Shown: piece after piece, positions 1 to 8,889 of the stretch
Layout of the letters: each line of letters begins with the position of its first letter
How positions within the stretch are numbered: position 1 is the stretch's first letter
Source: Pseudoalteromonas lipolytica
Lineage (GTDB): Bacteria > Pseudomonadota > Gammaproteobacteria > Enterobacterales > Alteromonadaceae
Direction: 5' to 3'
NCBI RefSeq assembly: GCF_001306915.1
Contig: NZ_LJTC01000001.1
Coordinates: forward strand, 283,887-347,886
DNA: 64,000 nucleotides
Made by a program: the position numbers and the translations under genes
The notes under the pieces: model-generated
Seen by the model: the letters and a program-made list of their open reading frames with translations, nothing else
Told to the model about the DNA's origin: nothing
Databases searched by the model: none

Positions 1-125
1 TGTTTTGCTTCTGTCACACAGACTGTTGGTGAAACTTTAAAAAAGACCTGTTCAGCTTTATCTTCAGCTTGAGAGTAGCAGCAAAAACAAAAAAGCAGAG
101 CCGCCCAGCTTAATCGGTTTATCAT
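1..125 (-). CDS. N-terminus of an exported protein, cut by the window edge
   Basis: An ATG at 125 on the minus strand opens a frame of 41 codons that runs off the left edge. The first ~20 residues are a convincing signal peptide: basic MINR start, hydrophobic Leu/Ala/Phe/Cys core, then SQA before an acidic ED. The mature part begins AEQVFFKVSPTVCV, which faintly recalls the start of HtrA/trypsin-like periplasmic proteases, but that identity is a guess. A purine-rich AGGGA lies about 9 bases upstream. The plus strand also has a short open frame here (1-84), but it has no start and no signal-like features. Confidence 0.5.
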   Translation of the reverse strand, partial: MINRLSWAALLFCFCCYSQAEDKAEQVFFKVSPTVCVTEAK

Positions 126-647
126 TTAACCAAGTCCCTGAGCGATTGGTCGTCTAAATTTCAAAGCAATATTTACCATTAAAAACAGATGAAACCATTC
201 AAAATCATAGTGAGTATTCATTTATTTACCGCTTATTATCATTATTATTTATGCAGTCTATATGAGTTATTTCATGATAAAAAAGCGCGCTTATCATACC
301 TCATTTATTTCATTAGCTACAAATTGCCTTACATTAAAGCTTGTGTTTCAGAGTTTTTTGTAGTGCCTCGTTCAGATCTTTATTAGCTTGTTGTTTTAAA
401 AGATAAAGTGAATTTATATTTGTTTTTATGTAATAATTTTTCACTATATAAATGCGCTATTAGTTTTTACTATTCACGCTTATTTGTTAATTGTTTCGTA
501 CAAATTGATACAATTTGGTGCGCGCTCTGAAAGTAATTAGTCTTTCACAAAGTTAATATAGAAAATGATACTCAACAGATTCGACCTCTGTGTGCTTTTT
601 TTCTGATAGTATAGATAGGTTATAAGTAGTTTAAGCAGTGAACAAAT
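126..647. other. AT-rich divergent intergenic region
   Basis: A 522-base gap between an exported protein on the left and the DUF3581 gene on the right. It is very AT rich. The only structured element seen is the 17-bp palindrome at 501-517. A 65-codon open frame at 189-386 has no credible SD and a composition (Tyr/Phe/Leu/Ile rich) expected of translated AT-rich spacer, so I do not call it a gene. Confidence 0.5.
501..517. promoter_or_regulatory. 17-bp perfect palindrome, possible operator
   Basis: CAAATTG-ATA-CAATTTG is a perfect inverted repeat about 130 bp upstream of the DUF3581 start. It has no U-tract, so it is not a terminator. An operator role is inference; no matching regulator is encoded nearby. 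Confidence 0.3.
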
Positions 648-1349
648 ATGTTAAGTCCTTATTATCAGCAGCATGCTGATTACGTTTCTATCTCACGCGA
701 GCAAGGCTGTCGCTTTGCTAAGTTAGTGGCGGATGATTTCAATCCGTTACACGATAAAGATGCTAAAAAGTTTTGTGTGCCGGGCGATTTACTTTTTTCG
801 CTGGTTTTAAACCGCTATGGTATTAGTGAAAAAATGGAGTTCACTTTTGCTGGTATGGTTGATGAAAATTCAAAGCTGACTTTTCCTGAAGGTGCTGATG
901 AGTTTGCTATCACCGATGGCGAAAAAGTGATGCTAAAAGTAAAGCGTGAAGGGGCTGTTAGCCAATGTCCTGAGTTAACAAATAGCTTAATAAAAAACTA
1001 TGTTGAGTTTTCTGGTACTACCTTCCCACATGTCATCATTCCATTAATGGGCAAGCAAGATGTGATGATCAACCCAGCCCGCCCAATGGTGATTTACGAA
1101 TCAATGTTGATTAACCTTGACCGCCTTGATATTAGTGCACCTGAATTAGAGTTTGCTGAGCCTGATTTTGAGTTTACTGGTAAACGCGGAAAAATTACGC
1201 TTCGCTTCAACCTGTTAGAAAATGGCGAAAAAGTAGGGTCGGGTGAAAAGCACATGCTTGTATCTGGCATTCGTGATTATTGCCAAACAACGGTTGATGA
1301 CCTAATTAGTTTTTATAATCATCGTAAAGAGTCACTTAAACCGGCGTAA
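648..1349 (+). CDS. DUF3581 family protein
   Basis: A 233-residue soluble protein with no signal peptide or membrane segment. I recognise it as DUF3581, a family of Alteromonadales, Vibrionales and relatives with no assigned function. Residues ~20-55 (FAKLVADDFNPLH followed by a VPGDLLFSLVL stretch) resemble the start of MaoC-like hotdog hydratases, where an Asp-x-Asn-Pro-Leu-His loop supplies catalytic residues. A hotdog fold acting on an acyl thioester is therefore a reasonable guess. It stands alone between a long AT-rich gap and a terminator, so it is probably monocistronic. The ATG has only a weak SD. Confidence 0.75.
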   Translation: MLSPYYQQHADYVSISREQGCRFAKLVADDFNPLHDKDAKKFCVPGDLLFSLVLNRYGISEKMEFTFAGMVDENSKLTFPEGADEFAITDGEKVMLKVKREGAVSQCPELTNSLIKNYVEFSGTTFPHVIIPLMGKQDVMINPARPMVIYESMLINLDRLDISAPELEFAEPDFEFTGKRGKITLRFNLLENGEKVGSGEKHMLVSGIRDYCQTTVDDLISFYNHRKESLKPA

Positions 1350-1363
1350 TCTTTACAATTACG

Positions 1364-1390
1364 ACAAAGGGCGCTTATTGCGCCTTTTTT
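1364..1390 (+). terminator. Rho-independent terminator after the DUF3581 gene
   Basis: GGCGC-ttatt-GCGCC stem (1370-1384) flanked by A-rich sequence and followed directly by six T residues. Confidence 0.75.
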
Positions 1391-1444
1391 GTTGCTGATG
1401 TTCAGCGTACAATAGCGTTTTTATAGCTAAATATACTTCAGACT

Positions 1445-2686
1445 ATGTCAGTAGCGACTTTTTCAGAGTTAAATCTTGCACCTGCATTGCTAACAGCCTT
1501 GCAAGAAGAGAATTATCACACACCCACAGCAATTCAAGCGCAAACCATCCCACTTATTTTAGCGGGTGCAGATGTAATGGGCAGCGCACAAACTGGTACG
1601 GGTAAAACTGCTGCCTTTGTTTTACCACTACTGCACAATTTGCTATCTGCTGAAGTACTCCCTGATGCCGTTAAAGTCCTAATATTAACGCCGACCCGAG
1701 AGCTCGCTCAGCAAGTATTTGCAAGTGTAGAGCGTTATGCTGCGCATACTGAAATAAAAGCAGCACTGGCTTATGGTGGTGCTAGTATTGGTCCACAAAT
1801 TAAAGCCATAAAAGGGGCGCAGGTTGTAGTGGCAACACCTGGGCGTTTACTTGACCATGTGATCAAAGGCAGTATTAAACTTTCCAGCATTAACGCCTTG
1901 GTATTCGATGAAGCTGATCGCATGCTTGATATGGGCTTTATTGACGAAATTAAACGCATCTTGCGCCATGTGCCAAAAGAACGCCAAACCTTACTTTTTT
2001 CAGCCACATTTGACGACAGCATCTTTAAACTTAGTAAGCAGTTATTAAATGATCCTAAATTAGTTGAAGTGAATAAACGCAACTCAGCAGCGGTTGAAGT
2101 TGAGCAGCTAGTTTATGCGGTTGATGAAGACCGTAAACGCGAGCTGGTATCACACATGATTGGCATGAAAAATTGGCAGCAAGTACTTATATTCACTCGT
2201 ACTAAACAAACCGCTGATGTGCTTGCTAAAGAAATGTGTAAAGATGGCTTAAAAACCGAATCAATTCATGGTGATAAAAGCCAAGGGGCGCGAGATAAAG
2301 CATTACAAAACTTTAAATCTGGTGTAACTCGGGTATTAGTCGCGACGGATGTGGCCGCTCGCGGCCTTGATATTGCCTCTTTAAAATATGTCATTAACTA
2401 TGAGCTACCTTATGTGGCTGAAGATTATGTGCATCGAATAGGTCGTACAGGTCGTGCAGGCGAAAAAGGGTTAGCGTTGTCGCTAGTTAGCATTGATGAA
2501 CAATGGTTATTAGATGAAATAGACATTTTACTGGGCACCAGACTTACTCCTCAGTGGTTACCGGGGTATGAGCCAGATTTAACGAAAGAGCCTAAAAATA
2601 TAAGAAAAAACACTAATAAAGCTCGTCGCTCGCGAGATAAAAAGCGTATTTTGGGTCAAAAAAGTATGAGACACCGTAAAAAGTGA
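1445..2686 (+). CDS. DEAD-box ATP-dependent RNA helicase, RhlE-like
   Basis: 413 residues with the full DEAD-box motif set: Q-motif region (TPTAIQAQTIP), motif I AQTGTGKT, motif Ia PTRELAQQ, TPGRLLDH, motif II DEAD (VFDEADRMLDMGF), motif III SAT, motif V ATDVAARGLDI and motif VI HRIGRTGRAG. A short Lys/Arg-rich tail follows the core, as in RhlE, and would add nonspecific RNA affinity. The role would be ATP-driven remodelling of structured RNA, in ribosome assembly or mRNA turnover, probably more important in the cold. The closest E. coli paralogue by feel is RhlE rather than SrmB; SrmB is a separate gene at 37.8-39.0 kb. Confidence 0.88.
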   Translation: MSVATFSELNLAPALLTALQEENYHTPTAIQAQTIPLILAGADVMGSAQTGTGKTAAFVLPLLHNLLSAEVLPDAVKVLILTPTRELAQQVFASVERYAAHTEIKAALAYGGASIGPQIKAIKGAQVVVATPGRLLDHVIKGSIKLSSINALVFDEADRMLDMGFIDEIKRILRHVPKERQTLLFSATFDDSIFKLSKQLLNDPKLVEVNKRNSAAVEVEQLVYAVDEDRKRELVSHMIGMKNWQQVLIFTRTKQTADVLAKEMCKDGLKTESIHGDKSQGARDKALQNFKSGVTRVLVATDVAARGLDIASLKYVINYELPYVAEDYVHRIGRTGRAGEKGLALSLVSIDEQWLLDEIDILLGTRLTPQWLPGYEPDLTKEPKNIRKNTNKARRSRDKKRILGQKSMRHRKK

Positions 2687-2727
2687 CGTATATTTGTACT
2701 ATCCACTGACTAAAATAAGTGTGTAGT

Positions 2728-3696
2728 ATGTTAGAAGTTAATAAATGGTCATTTTGTCAGCCTGACAACCAGTTTTCTTTGCAAAAATGGCAAAAAACAG
2801 TCGATTTAATGACCGAGTTATTCTCAGCGCCTGCAGGCTTTATTGTTCATAAGACAGATGAAGCATACCGCATAATTGTTTCTAGCGAACAACGAGAAAA
2901 CCCTTACCATGCTGGAATCGAGTTAGCCATTGACGACAATATCTTTTGCAAAAAGGTATTAAAAGATATGGCTCCTTTATACATTCCACAAGTTAGTCTA
3001 GATAATCAATGGGATGATTGTCCACTTACTGTCGATGGCGTTGAATCCTATTTAGGTGTGCCTATAACTTGGCCGAGCGGGGAACCGTTTGGTACTTTTT
3101 GTGTAATGGATTTTAAGAAAACTGATTATCAGCATAGTCTTTTAGAACTCATCGAACAGCTTAGGGATATGGTGGAAGATGATTTAGCTCTACTTGATAA
3201 TTTCACCCAAATGCGTGAAATTGCGATGCTAGACCCCCTCACAAATATTTATAATCGCCGCGCACTCAATTTACTTTGTCAACATAAATTAAATCTTGCC
3301 ACCCGGTTGGGCTTTAATATCTGTTGTTTGTTTATCGATATAGATAACTTTAAACCACTCAATGATAAGCATGGTCACGAAGTAGGAGATAAAGCACTGA
3401 TATGTCTGGCTGATACATTGAAGCAATATCTACGAGAGGCTGATATTATTGGCCGCTTAGGAGGAGATGAATTTATTGCGGTTCTGCAAGTGAAAAGTAA
3501 CGACTGTATCGAAGCGATTAGCTACAAACTTAATGAAGCGTTTAAAGAAAACCTTAAACATATGGCAATACCTGAACTTAATTTGAGTATAGGCTCAGGT
3601 ATTGTAGCTCAACCTAAAGAAACATTTGCTGAGCTATTAAAGCGGGCTGATGAAGATATGTATGAGAAAAAGCAAGCCTCTAAACTTGCCCGCTAA
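2728..3696 (+). CDS. GAF-GGDEF diguanylate cyclase
   Basis: 322 residues from the ATG at 2728; a GTG three codons earlier is possible but less likely. The N-terminal ~150 residues form a GAF-type sensor domain (FGTFCVMDF is the typical end of the GAF core). The C-terminal GGDEF domain starts near LDPLTNIYNRR and carries an intact active site, G245-G-D-E-F. Five residues before it lies the RxxD inhibitory site (READ), so product feedback is expected. The role is synthesis of c-di-GMP from two GTP, gated by an unknown cytoplasmic signal. There are no membrane segments. It runs tail to tail with the MetF-like gene, overlapping by 4 bp. Confidence 0.88.
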   Translation: MLEVNKWSFCQPDNQFSLQKWQKTVDLMTELFSAPAGFIVHKTDEAYRIIVSSEQRENPYHAGIELAIDDNIFCKKVLKDMAPLYIPQVSLDNQWDDCPLTVDGVESYLGVPITWPSGEPFGTFCVMDFKKTDYQHSLLELIEQLRDMVEDDLALLDNFTQMREIAMLDPLTNIYNRRALNLLCQHKLNLATRLGFNICCLFIDIDNFKPLNDKHGHEVGDKALICLADTLKQYLREADIIGRLGGDEFIAVLQVKSNDCIEAISYKLNEAFKENLKHMAIPELNLSIGSGIVAQPKETFAELLKRADEDMYEKKQASKLAR

Positions 3697-4649
3697 GCTA
3701 TTTGCTTTTCAGCTAGGTTTAATTCCATGGTTGCTTTAAGTAAACGGTAAAGGTTAATTGACGCATCAATTTCTTCTTTACGGTTAGTTAAGCTCTCAAT
3801 ATTTAAACCTAGCGGTACATCTAAATGCGCACAGCTTTGTAAAATTAAATCGAGATTCTCACGGCAGATACGCACTGATTCACTCAATGTATTTGCAGAA
3901 TCTAACATGCGGTACTTAGTTGCTTCTGGTACTGAAATACCTAGCCACTCCATAAACTCTAAGGTTTTTTCACCACCACAAGGGGTAAACGTTAGAATAA
4001 TGCGTTTTGGTGTTGTGCCTTGTGCTTTACAGCTACGCGCATAGCTGGTGATCAAATCAATCGTTGCTTGGGCATTGTAAACGGCTTGTGAGATGAAAAA
4101 CTTACAACCTTGTGCTGTTTTTTCAACTAAACGCTCATGTTCATTGCGTTTGCTAGCATGACGCTCGGCAATAGTAACGCCACCTAAAAACACATCACTG
4201 CTTTGCTTTGCAAGCGTTTTATATGCATCAGGAAGGCTTAGTTTGATATCGCCATGAGATGATGGACTACCCACTAACACTAAGTTTTTTAATTCGAAGT
4301 CGTTACGTGTTTCGTTTAGCCATTCGGTAAATTCAGCTTCACCTCGTTGCGCTACGCTTTTGTATGTGATCACATCTAGTTGTGACAAGCTGCGCAGTAA
4401 TTGACTGTATTCACGTGGATCCACTGTTTCTTTAAATGGGAAAGGACGCGGCTTCGCAATGCGGCTACTTTCATCTTGAATGTCGTAAATAATCACGCCA
4501 TCGTATTCAATTTCGTGTAAACGACCAAGTAGCTTTTGGGCAATGGTTTCAAGCTGTGCTTTATCAGTCCCTGACTTTGGAGGTGTGGTACCGATCAGGT
4601 AGACGCCTTGGTTGGTGTCTTCAATTTTCTCTTGTAATGATAAAGCCAT
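3693..4649 (-). CDS. Methylenetetrahydrofolate reductase-like protein (divergent MetF)
   Basis: 318 residues from the ATG at 4649, preceded by GAGG five bases away; an ATG at 4658 overlaps that SD and is rejected. The layout fits the MTHFR TIM barrel: a strand plus glycine loop (LVLVGSPSSHG), the barrel strand GCKFFISQAVY, which aligns with the GANRAITQFFF of E. coli MetF, and a C-terminal helical stretch NIESLTNRKEEI. MetF reduces 5,10-methylene-THF to 5-methyl-THF for methionine synthesis. The N-terminal third diverges strongly from classical MetF (no SFEFFPP), so the substrate could differ. The perfect MetJ-type box just upstream supports a methionine or one-carbon role. Confidence 0.7.
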   Translation of the reverse strand: MALSLQEKIEDTNQGVYLIGTTPPKSGTDKAQLETIAQKLLGRLHEIEYDGVIIYDIQDESSRIAKPRPFPFKETVDPREYSQLLRSLSQLDVITYKSVAQRGEAEFTEWLNETRNDFELKNLVLVGSPSSHGDIKLSLPDAYKTLAKQSSDVFLGGVTIAERHASKRNEHERLVEKTAQGCKFFISQAVYNAQATIDLITSYARSCKAQGTTPKRIILTFTPCGGEKTLEFMEWLGISVPEATKYRMLDSANTLSESVRICRENLDLILQSCAHLDVPLGLNIESLTNRKEEIDASINLYRLLKATMELNLAEKQIA

Positions 4650-4695
4650 AATCCTCATTCCAGCTCGTGCTAATGTTTATGATAAGTAATATATC

Positions 4696-4719
4696 AGCCA
4701 TTTAGACGTCTAGATAGAT
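4696..4719 (-). promoter_or_regulatory. MetJ-type operator upstream of the MetF-like gene
   Basis: 4704-4711 is AGACGTCT, an 8/8 match to the E. coli MetJ met-box. It is flanked in register by AGCCATTT (5/8) and AGATAGAT (4/8), giving three tandem boxes as MetJ needs for cooperative binding. It lies ~55 bp before the start codon of the minus-strand gene and ~180 bp before the M16 gene on the other side. Confidence 0.65.
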
Positions 4720-4896
4720 TTTTTTCTTGAAAGTTTTTCAATGACTATGAATTTTACTCAAGTTTAAAGCTGAGCGTTTCGCAAAATTGACACACCTGTT
4801 TACATAAATTATTGCGCTGACCCTCATATTTTCTGGCGCTTTGATGCATAATCAAGCAGCAATGATTATGAGAAAAATAACTAACAAGGGAACATT

Positions 4897-7782
4897 ATGA
4901 AATTTAGATTATTAGCAACCAGTGTTGCTGTAACACTGGCGCTGAGTGGCTGCGCAAGTAACTCACAGTCAACTATGGTTAAAGAAGTCGAAATTGAGCA
5001 GCGAGTCAGCCAAGGTGATAACCGTGTATTTAGCCAAGATTACCTATTAGAAGAGCTTGAAAACGGCCTTCGCGTGATGGTCGTTAAAACGGATTACCCA
5101 GATGTTGTGTCACTGCAAATTCCGGTATCGGTTGGTTCACGTAATGAAGTTGAAGCAGGTAAAACCGGTTTTGCACATTTCTTTGAGCATATGATGTTTA
5201 AAGGTTCTGAAAAATTCCCGCAAGATGTGTATTCAGATATTCTAAAAAACTCAGGTGTTGATAATCGCGCATACACAACCAACGATTACACGAACTATCA
5301 CTTAAACTTCTCAAAAGAGCACTTAGATAAAGTACTTGAAATCGAAGCTGATATTTTCCAAAACCTGACATACAGCGAAGAGCAGTTCCGCACCGAAGCG
5401 CTGACTGTAAAAGGTGAGTATTTAAAGAATAATGCTAGCCCAATTCGTAAGTTACTTTCTGCAGTTCGTAACGAAGCATTCGAAAAGCATACGTATAAGC
5501 ACACTACAATGGGCTTTTTCGAAGACATTGAAGCTATGCCTGATCAAATGGCGTACGGTAAAGAGTTTTTCGCTAAATTTTATAAACCAGAATATGTATC
5601 TTTAGTCATTGTTGGTGATGTTGATCCACAAGAAACCATGGCGATGGTGAAAAAGCATTGGGGTAACTGGAAAAAAGGCGATTACCAAGCAGACATTCCT
5701 GTTGAGCCAAAGCAAAAAACAGCAAAATATGTACATGAGAAAAATGATGGTTTACCAGGCCACTGGTTGCTTGTGTCATACAAAGGCACGGCATGGGATC
5801 CAACTCAAAAAGACCGTGCCGCTCTTGATTTGATCTCACAGCTGTATTTCTCTAATAATTCGGCACTTTATCAAGAACTTGTTGTTGATAAACAAATTGC
5901 CAGCCAAATGTTTACCTATAACCCAGATACTAAAGATCCAGGTTTATTACATGTTTTTGTAAAAGTAGAGAACGAAGCGGACCTTGCTAAAGCCCGTGAT
6001 GCGATTAACCGTACTTATGCACAAGCACGTACTGAGCTTGTTGATGCACAAAAGTTAGCTGATTTAAAATCAAACCTAAAATATAGCTTTATTAATGGTC
6101 TTGATTCATCGCAGTCAATCGCTTCAACACTTGCAAGCTACATGCACTTTGAACGTGACCCTGAAGTGATTAACCAACTTTATGCCACGGCTGATAGCAT
6201 CACGCCAGAAGATATCAAAGCGGTAGCAAACAAGTACTTTGTTGATTCAAGCCGTACCACGGTGACAATGTCGGCGCTTGATAAAGTAGCGGGTTTTGAG
6301 CAAGAGGTTGACCTAAATGCGGCAGTTGCCAGTATTGAGCAAGCCCCAACAGAGCGTCACTTTAAAGTACTTGATAAAACAAATAGCTCACCATTGGTTG
6401 ATGTGAACTGGTTATTCAATACCGGTGCAGCGGCTGATCCCCAAGGCAAAAAAGGCTTAGCGGCATTAACAGCTGCAATGCTAGCGCAAGGTGGCTCAGA
6501 AACGATGAGCTACAAAGATATTCAAAAAGCGCTATATCCACTAGCGGGAAGCTTTGGCTATCAAATCGATAAAGAGATGATTTCTTTACGTGGTCGTGTA
6601 CATAAAGATAATGCTGCGCAGTGGTATGCACTTGTTAGCGACCAGATGTTAAACCCAGGCTTTAGAGAAGATGATTTTAAACGCCTGAAAAAAGAGCTTA
6701 TTGATAGCATTAAAGCAGGCCTTAAAGCATCTAATGACGAAGAGCTAGGTAAAGAAGTGCTTTATCATCAGCTTTATAAAGGCCATCCGTATGAAAGCTA
6801 TAACTATGGTGATTTATCAGATCTTGAAGCACTGACACTTGACGATGTAAAAGCGTTTTATGCTAACCAGTTTACTCAATCTAAATTAACAGTGGGTCTA
6901 ATTGGTGCGATTCCGAGTGATGTTAAATCGACTATGCTAAAAGATTTAACATCGCTTCCGCAAGGTAAAGAAAGCCGCTTAACGATCCCTGATGCGCCAG
7001 AACTTAAAGGTCATCATGCAACGATTGTTGAAAAATCAGCGCAATCTACCGCTGTGTCATTTGGTTTCCCAATCGATACAATTCGTAGTAGCGATGACTG
7101 GACAGCGCTTTGGTTAGTGCGTTCTTACTTTGGCGAACACCGCAGCTCAAACAGCTTCTTGTATCAGCGTATTCGTCAAACCCGTGGTATGAACTATGGT
7201 GACTATGCATACATTGAGTACTTCCCACGCGGTATGTTCCAAACTAAACCTGATGCTAACTTAGGTCGTTCAGAGCAAATTTTCCAAGTGTGGTTACGTC
7301 CGCTTCGTTCTAATAACGATGCGCACTTTGCAACGCGTACGGCATTATTTGAGCTTGATAAGCTGATTAAAAATGGCATCAGCAAAGAAGATTTTGAAGC
7401 GACTCGTAACTTCTTAATTAACTTTGTGCCACAAATGGTTGCAAGCCAAGATCGCCAATTAGGCTATGCGCTTGATAGTGAGTTCTATAACACTGAGAGC
7501 TTTGTTGACTATGTGCGCGGCAAGCTTGAAAAGCTAACCCTTGATGATGTTAACCGTGTTATTCGCGATAACCTGCAAACAGAGAATATCCACTATGTGT
7601 TTATTACTGGTGATGGCAAAGACATGCAAAAACGCTTAGCTTCAGAGCAAACATCACCAATGGTGTATAACGCTGAAAAACCAGCAGAACTTGTTGCTGA
7701 AGATAAAGTCATTGCAGACTATAAGCTCGCAATACCAGCAAAAAATATTAAAGTACTTGATGTCAAAAAAGTATTTCAGTAA
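4897..7782 (+). CDS. M16 family zinc metallopeptidase, lipoprotein
   Basis: 961 residues. A lipoprotein signal (LALSGC lipobox, Cys19) anchors it in the envelope. The N-terminal M16 unit has the inverted zinc motif HFFEH (FAHFFEHMMF) and the downstream Glu in EALTVKGEY. The second half (~residue 500 on) repeats the fold without HxxEH and would be the inactive partner of the clamshell, as in pitrilysin and insulinase. The expected role is degradation of short or unfolded peptides in the periplasm. SD AAGGGA precedes the ATG. A strong terminator follows, so it is monocistronic. Its start region shares a spacer with the divergent MetF-like gene. Confidence 0.9.
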   Translation: MKFRLLATSVAVTLALSGCASNSQSTMVKEVEIEQRVSQGDNRVFSQDYLLEELENGLRVMVVKTDYPDVVSLQIPVSVGSRNEVEAGKTGFAHFFEHMMFKGSEKFPQDVYSDILKNSGVDNRAYTTNDYTNYHLNFSKEHLDKVLEIEADIFQNLTYSEEQFRTEALTVKGEYLKNNASPIRKLLSAVRNEAFEKHTYKHTTMGFFEDIEAMPDQMAYGKEFFAKFYKPEYVSLVIVGDVDPQETMAMVKKHWGNWKKGDYQADIPVEPKQKTAKYVHEKNDGLPGHWLLVSYKGTAWDPTQKDRAALDLISQLYFSNNSALYQELVVDKQIASQMFTYNPDTKDPGLLHVFVKVENEADLAKARDAINRTYAQARTELVDAQKLADLKSNLKYSFINGLDSSQSIASTLASYMHFERDPEVINQLYATADSITPEDIKAVANKYFVDSSRTTVTMSALDKVAGFEQEVDLNAAVASIEQAPTERHFKVLDKTNSSPLVDVNWLFNTGAAADPQGKKGLAALTAAMLAQGGSETMSYKDIQKALYPLAGSFGYQIDKEMISLRGRVHKDNAAQWYALVSDQMLNPGFREDDFKRLKKELIDSIKAGLKASNDEELGKEVLYHQLYKGHPYESYNYGDLSDLEALTLDDVKAFYANQFTQSKLTVGLIGAIPSDVKSTMLKDLTSLPQGKESRLTIPDAPELKGHHATIVEKSAQSTAVSFGFPIDTIRSSDDWTALWLVRSYFGEHRSSNSFLYQRIRQTRGMNYGDYAYIEYFPRGMFQTKPDANLGRSEQIFQVWLRPLRSNNDAHFATRTALFELDKLIKNGISKEDFEATRNFLINFVPQMVASQDRQLGYALDSEFYNTESFVDYVRGKLEKLTLDDVNRVIRDNLQTENIHYVFITGDGKDMQKRLASEQTSPMVYNAEKPAELVAEDKVIADYKLAIPAKNIKVLDVKKVFQ

Positions 7783-7806
7783 TAACTGGATAAACAAGCT
7801 CTAATC

Positions 7807-7832
7807 AATGCCCCTAATTAGGGGCATTTTTC
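7807..7832 (+). terminator. Bidirectional terminator between M16 and PAS-GGDEF genes
   Basis: AATGCCCC-taatta-GGGGCATT followed by T residues, and A-rich on the other side. The stop codon of the minus-strand cyclase gene (7818-7820) lies in the loop, so the gene's last codons form one arm of the hairpin. Confidence 0.8.
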
Positions 7833-8759
7833 TAGGTTTAATGGCTCGATGTTATCAGCAACCACAAGTTGATTTCGGCCAGCTTCTTTTGCTTGATAAA
7901 GCGCGCTATCAGCCATTTCAATGAGTAATATGGCATCACTATCGCTACTAGGGTAAATAGTAGCTAAACCAATACTAACAGTTAATGGATGACCTGTAAG
8001 TTCAGCTAATTGTAATTTACTGATCATATCTATTAAGCGTGTTACTAGACTTTGTGCTTGCTTACTTTGTGTATTGCCAAGCACCAGTACAAACTCTTCA
8101 CCACCGTATCTGGCGCACAAGTCGCCGGGCCTGCGAGTAAATTCAGGCAGTAGTTTTGCAACTTCTTTTAGACAGCTATCACCAACTAAGTGACCAAATT
8201 TATCATTTAGCGTTTTAAAATTATCAAGGTCAATCATAGCTAACGAAACAGGTAAATTTAATCTCGAGCAACGACTCCATTCTTGTAAAATAAAACTATC
8301 AAAAAATCGTCTATTAGCTATTTGTGTTAGGCCATCAATTCTAGCAAGTTGTTGGACTTGTTGTTCAGCAAGCTTTCTTTCGGTGATATTTAAGTGACTT
8401 ATAACGATAAAACGCTGATTATCATAAAAAAGAGAAGCTGCTCGCATTAAAAACCAGCGCTTTTCCATGTCGCTATGGCATGGATATTCAAGATAGAACT
8501 CTTCGCACTGATGGTTAATTACTTGTTTTATTCCATTAAACGCTTTTGCTCCAAACTCATCGTTTTGGCAAGCCGCTGACCTACAAATTGCGAGGTAATT
8601 TTGTTGTTGCCATTGCTCATTGCACGCACAGTTATTTTGTTCGCCAAATGTTTGCCAGCTGCGATTTACAAATTTGATATCGCCTTCGGCGTTGATGACA
8701 ACAATATGCTCAGGGAGAGTATCGAGTATTAACCTTAAAAATTCCTTTGACTCAAGCAC
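7818..8759 (-). CDS. PAS-GGDEF diguanylate cyclase
   Basis: 313 residues, soluble. Residues ~5-130 are a PAS domain (LPEHIVVINAEGDIKFVN, ending in the PAC-like FIVISHLNITERK). It has an unusual cluster of four Cys around residues 45-65, which might bind a metal or respond to redox. The GGDEF domain begins near RIDGLTQIANRR, has an intact GGEEF active site and keeps an RxxD I-site (RPGD) five residues upstream. It should make c-di-GMP under control of the PAS signal. It is one of two cyclases in the first 9 kb; no EAL or HD-GYP hydrolase is present in the window. Confidence 0.88.
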   Translation of the reverse strand: MLESKEFLRLILDTLPEHIVVINAEGDIKFVNRSWQTFGEQNNCACNEQWQQQNYLAICRSAACQNDEFGAKAFNGIKQVINHQCEEFYLEYPCHSDMEKRWFLMRAASLFYDNQRFIVISHLNITERKLAEQQVQQLARIDGLTQIANRRFFDSFILQEWSRCSRLNLPVSLAMIDLDNFKTLNDKFGHLVGDSCLKEVAKLLPEFTRRPGDLCARYGGEEFVLVLGNTQSKQAQSLVTRLIDMISKLQLAELTGHPLTVSIGLATIYPSSDSDAILLIEMADSALYQAKEAGRNQLVVADNIEPLNLEKCP

Positions 8760-8889
8760 ACCAATTCCTGCTTTACACTTTTCTAAAGAGTAGCAATAAA
8801 TTATTAGATTGCATGGTTAAAAGTAAAAAAGAGTGTGATTGAATAAATTTTACAGATGATAACTTACGAAGATTTATATGTAGTTTAAT

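Noticed and set aside
189..386. 65-codon open frame in the first intergenic region
   Set aside because: No SD, AT-driven composition rich in Tyr/Phe/Ile, no recognisable feature.
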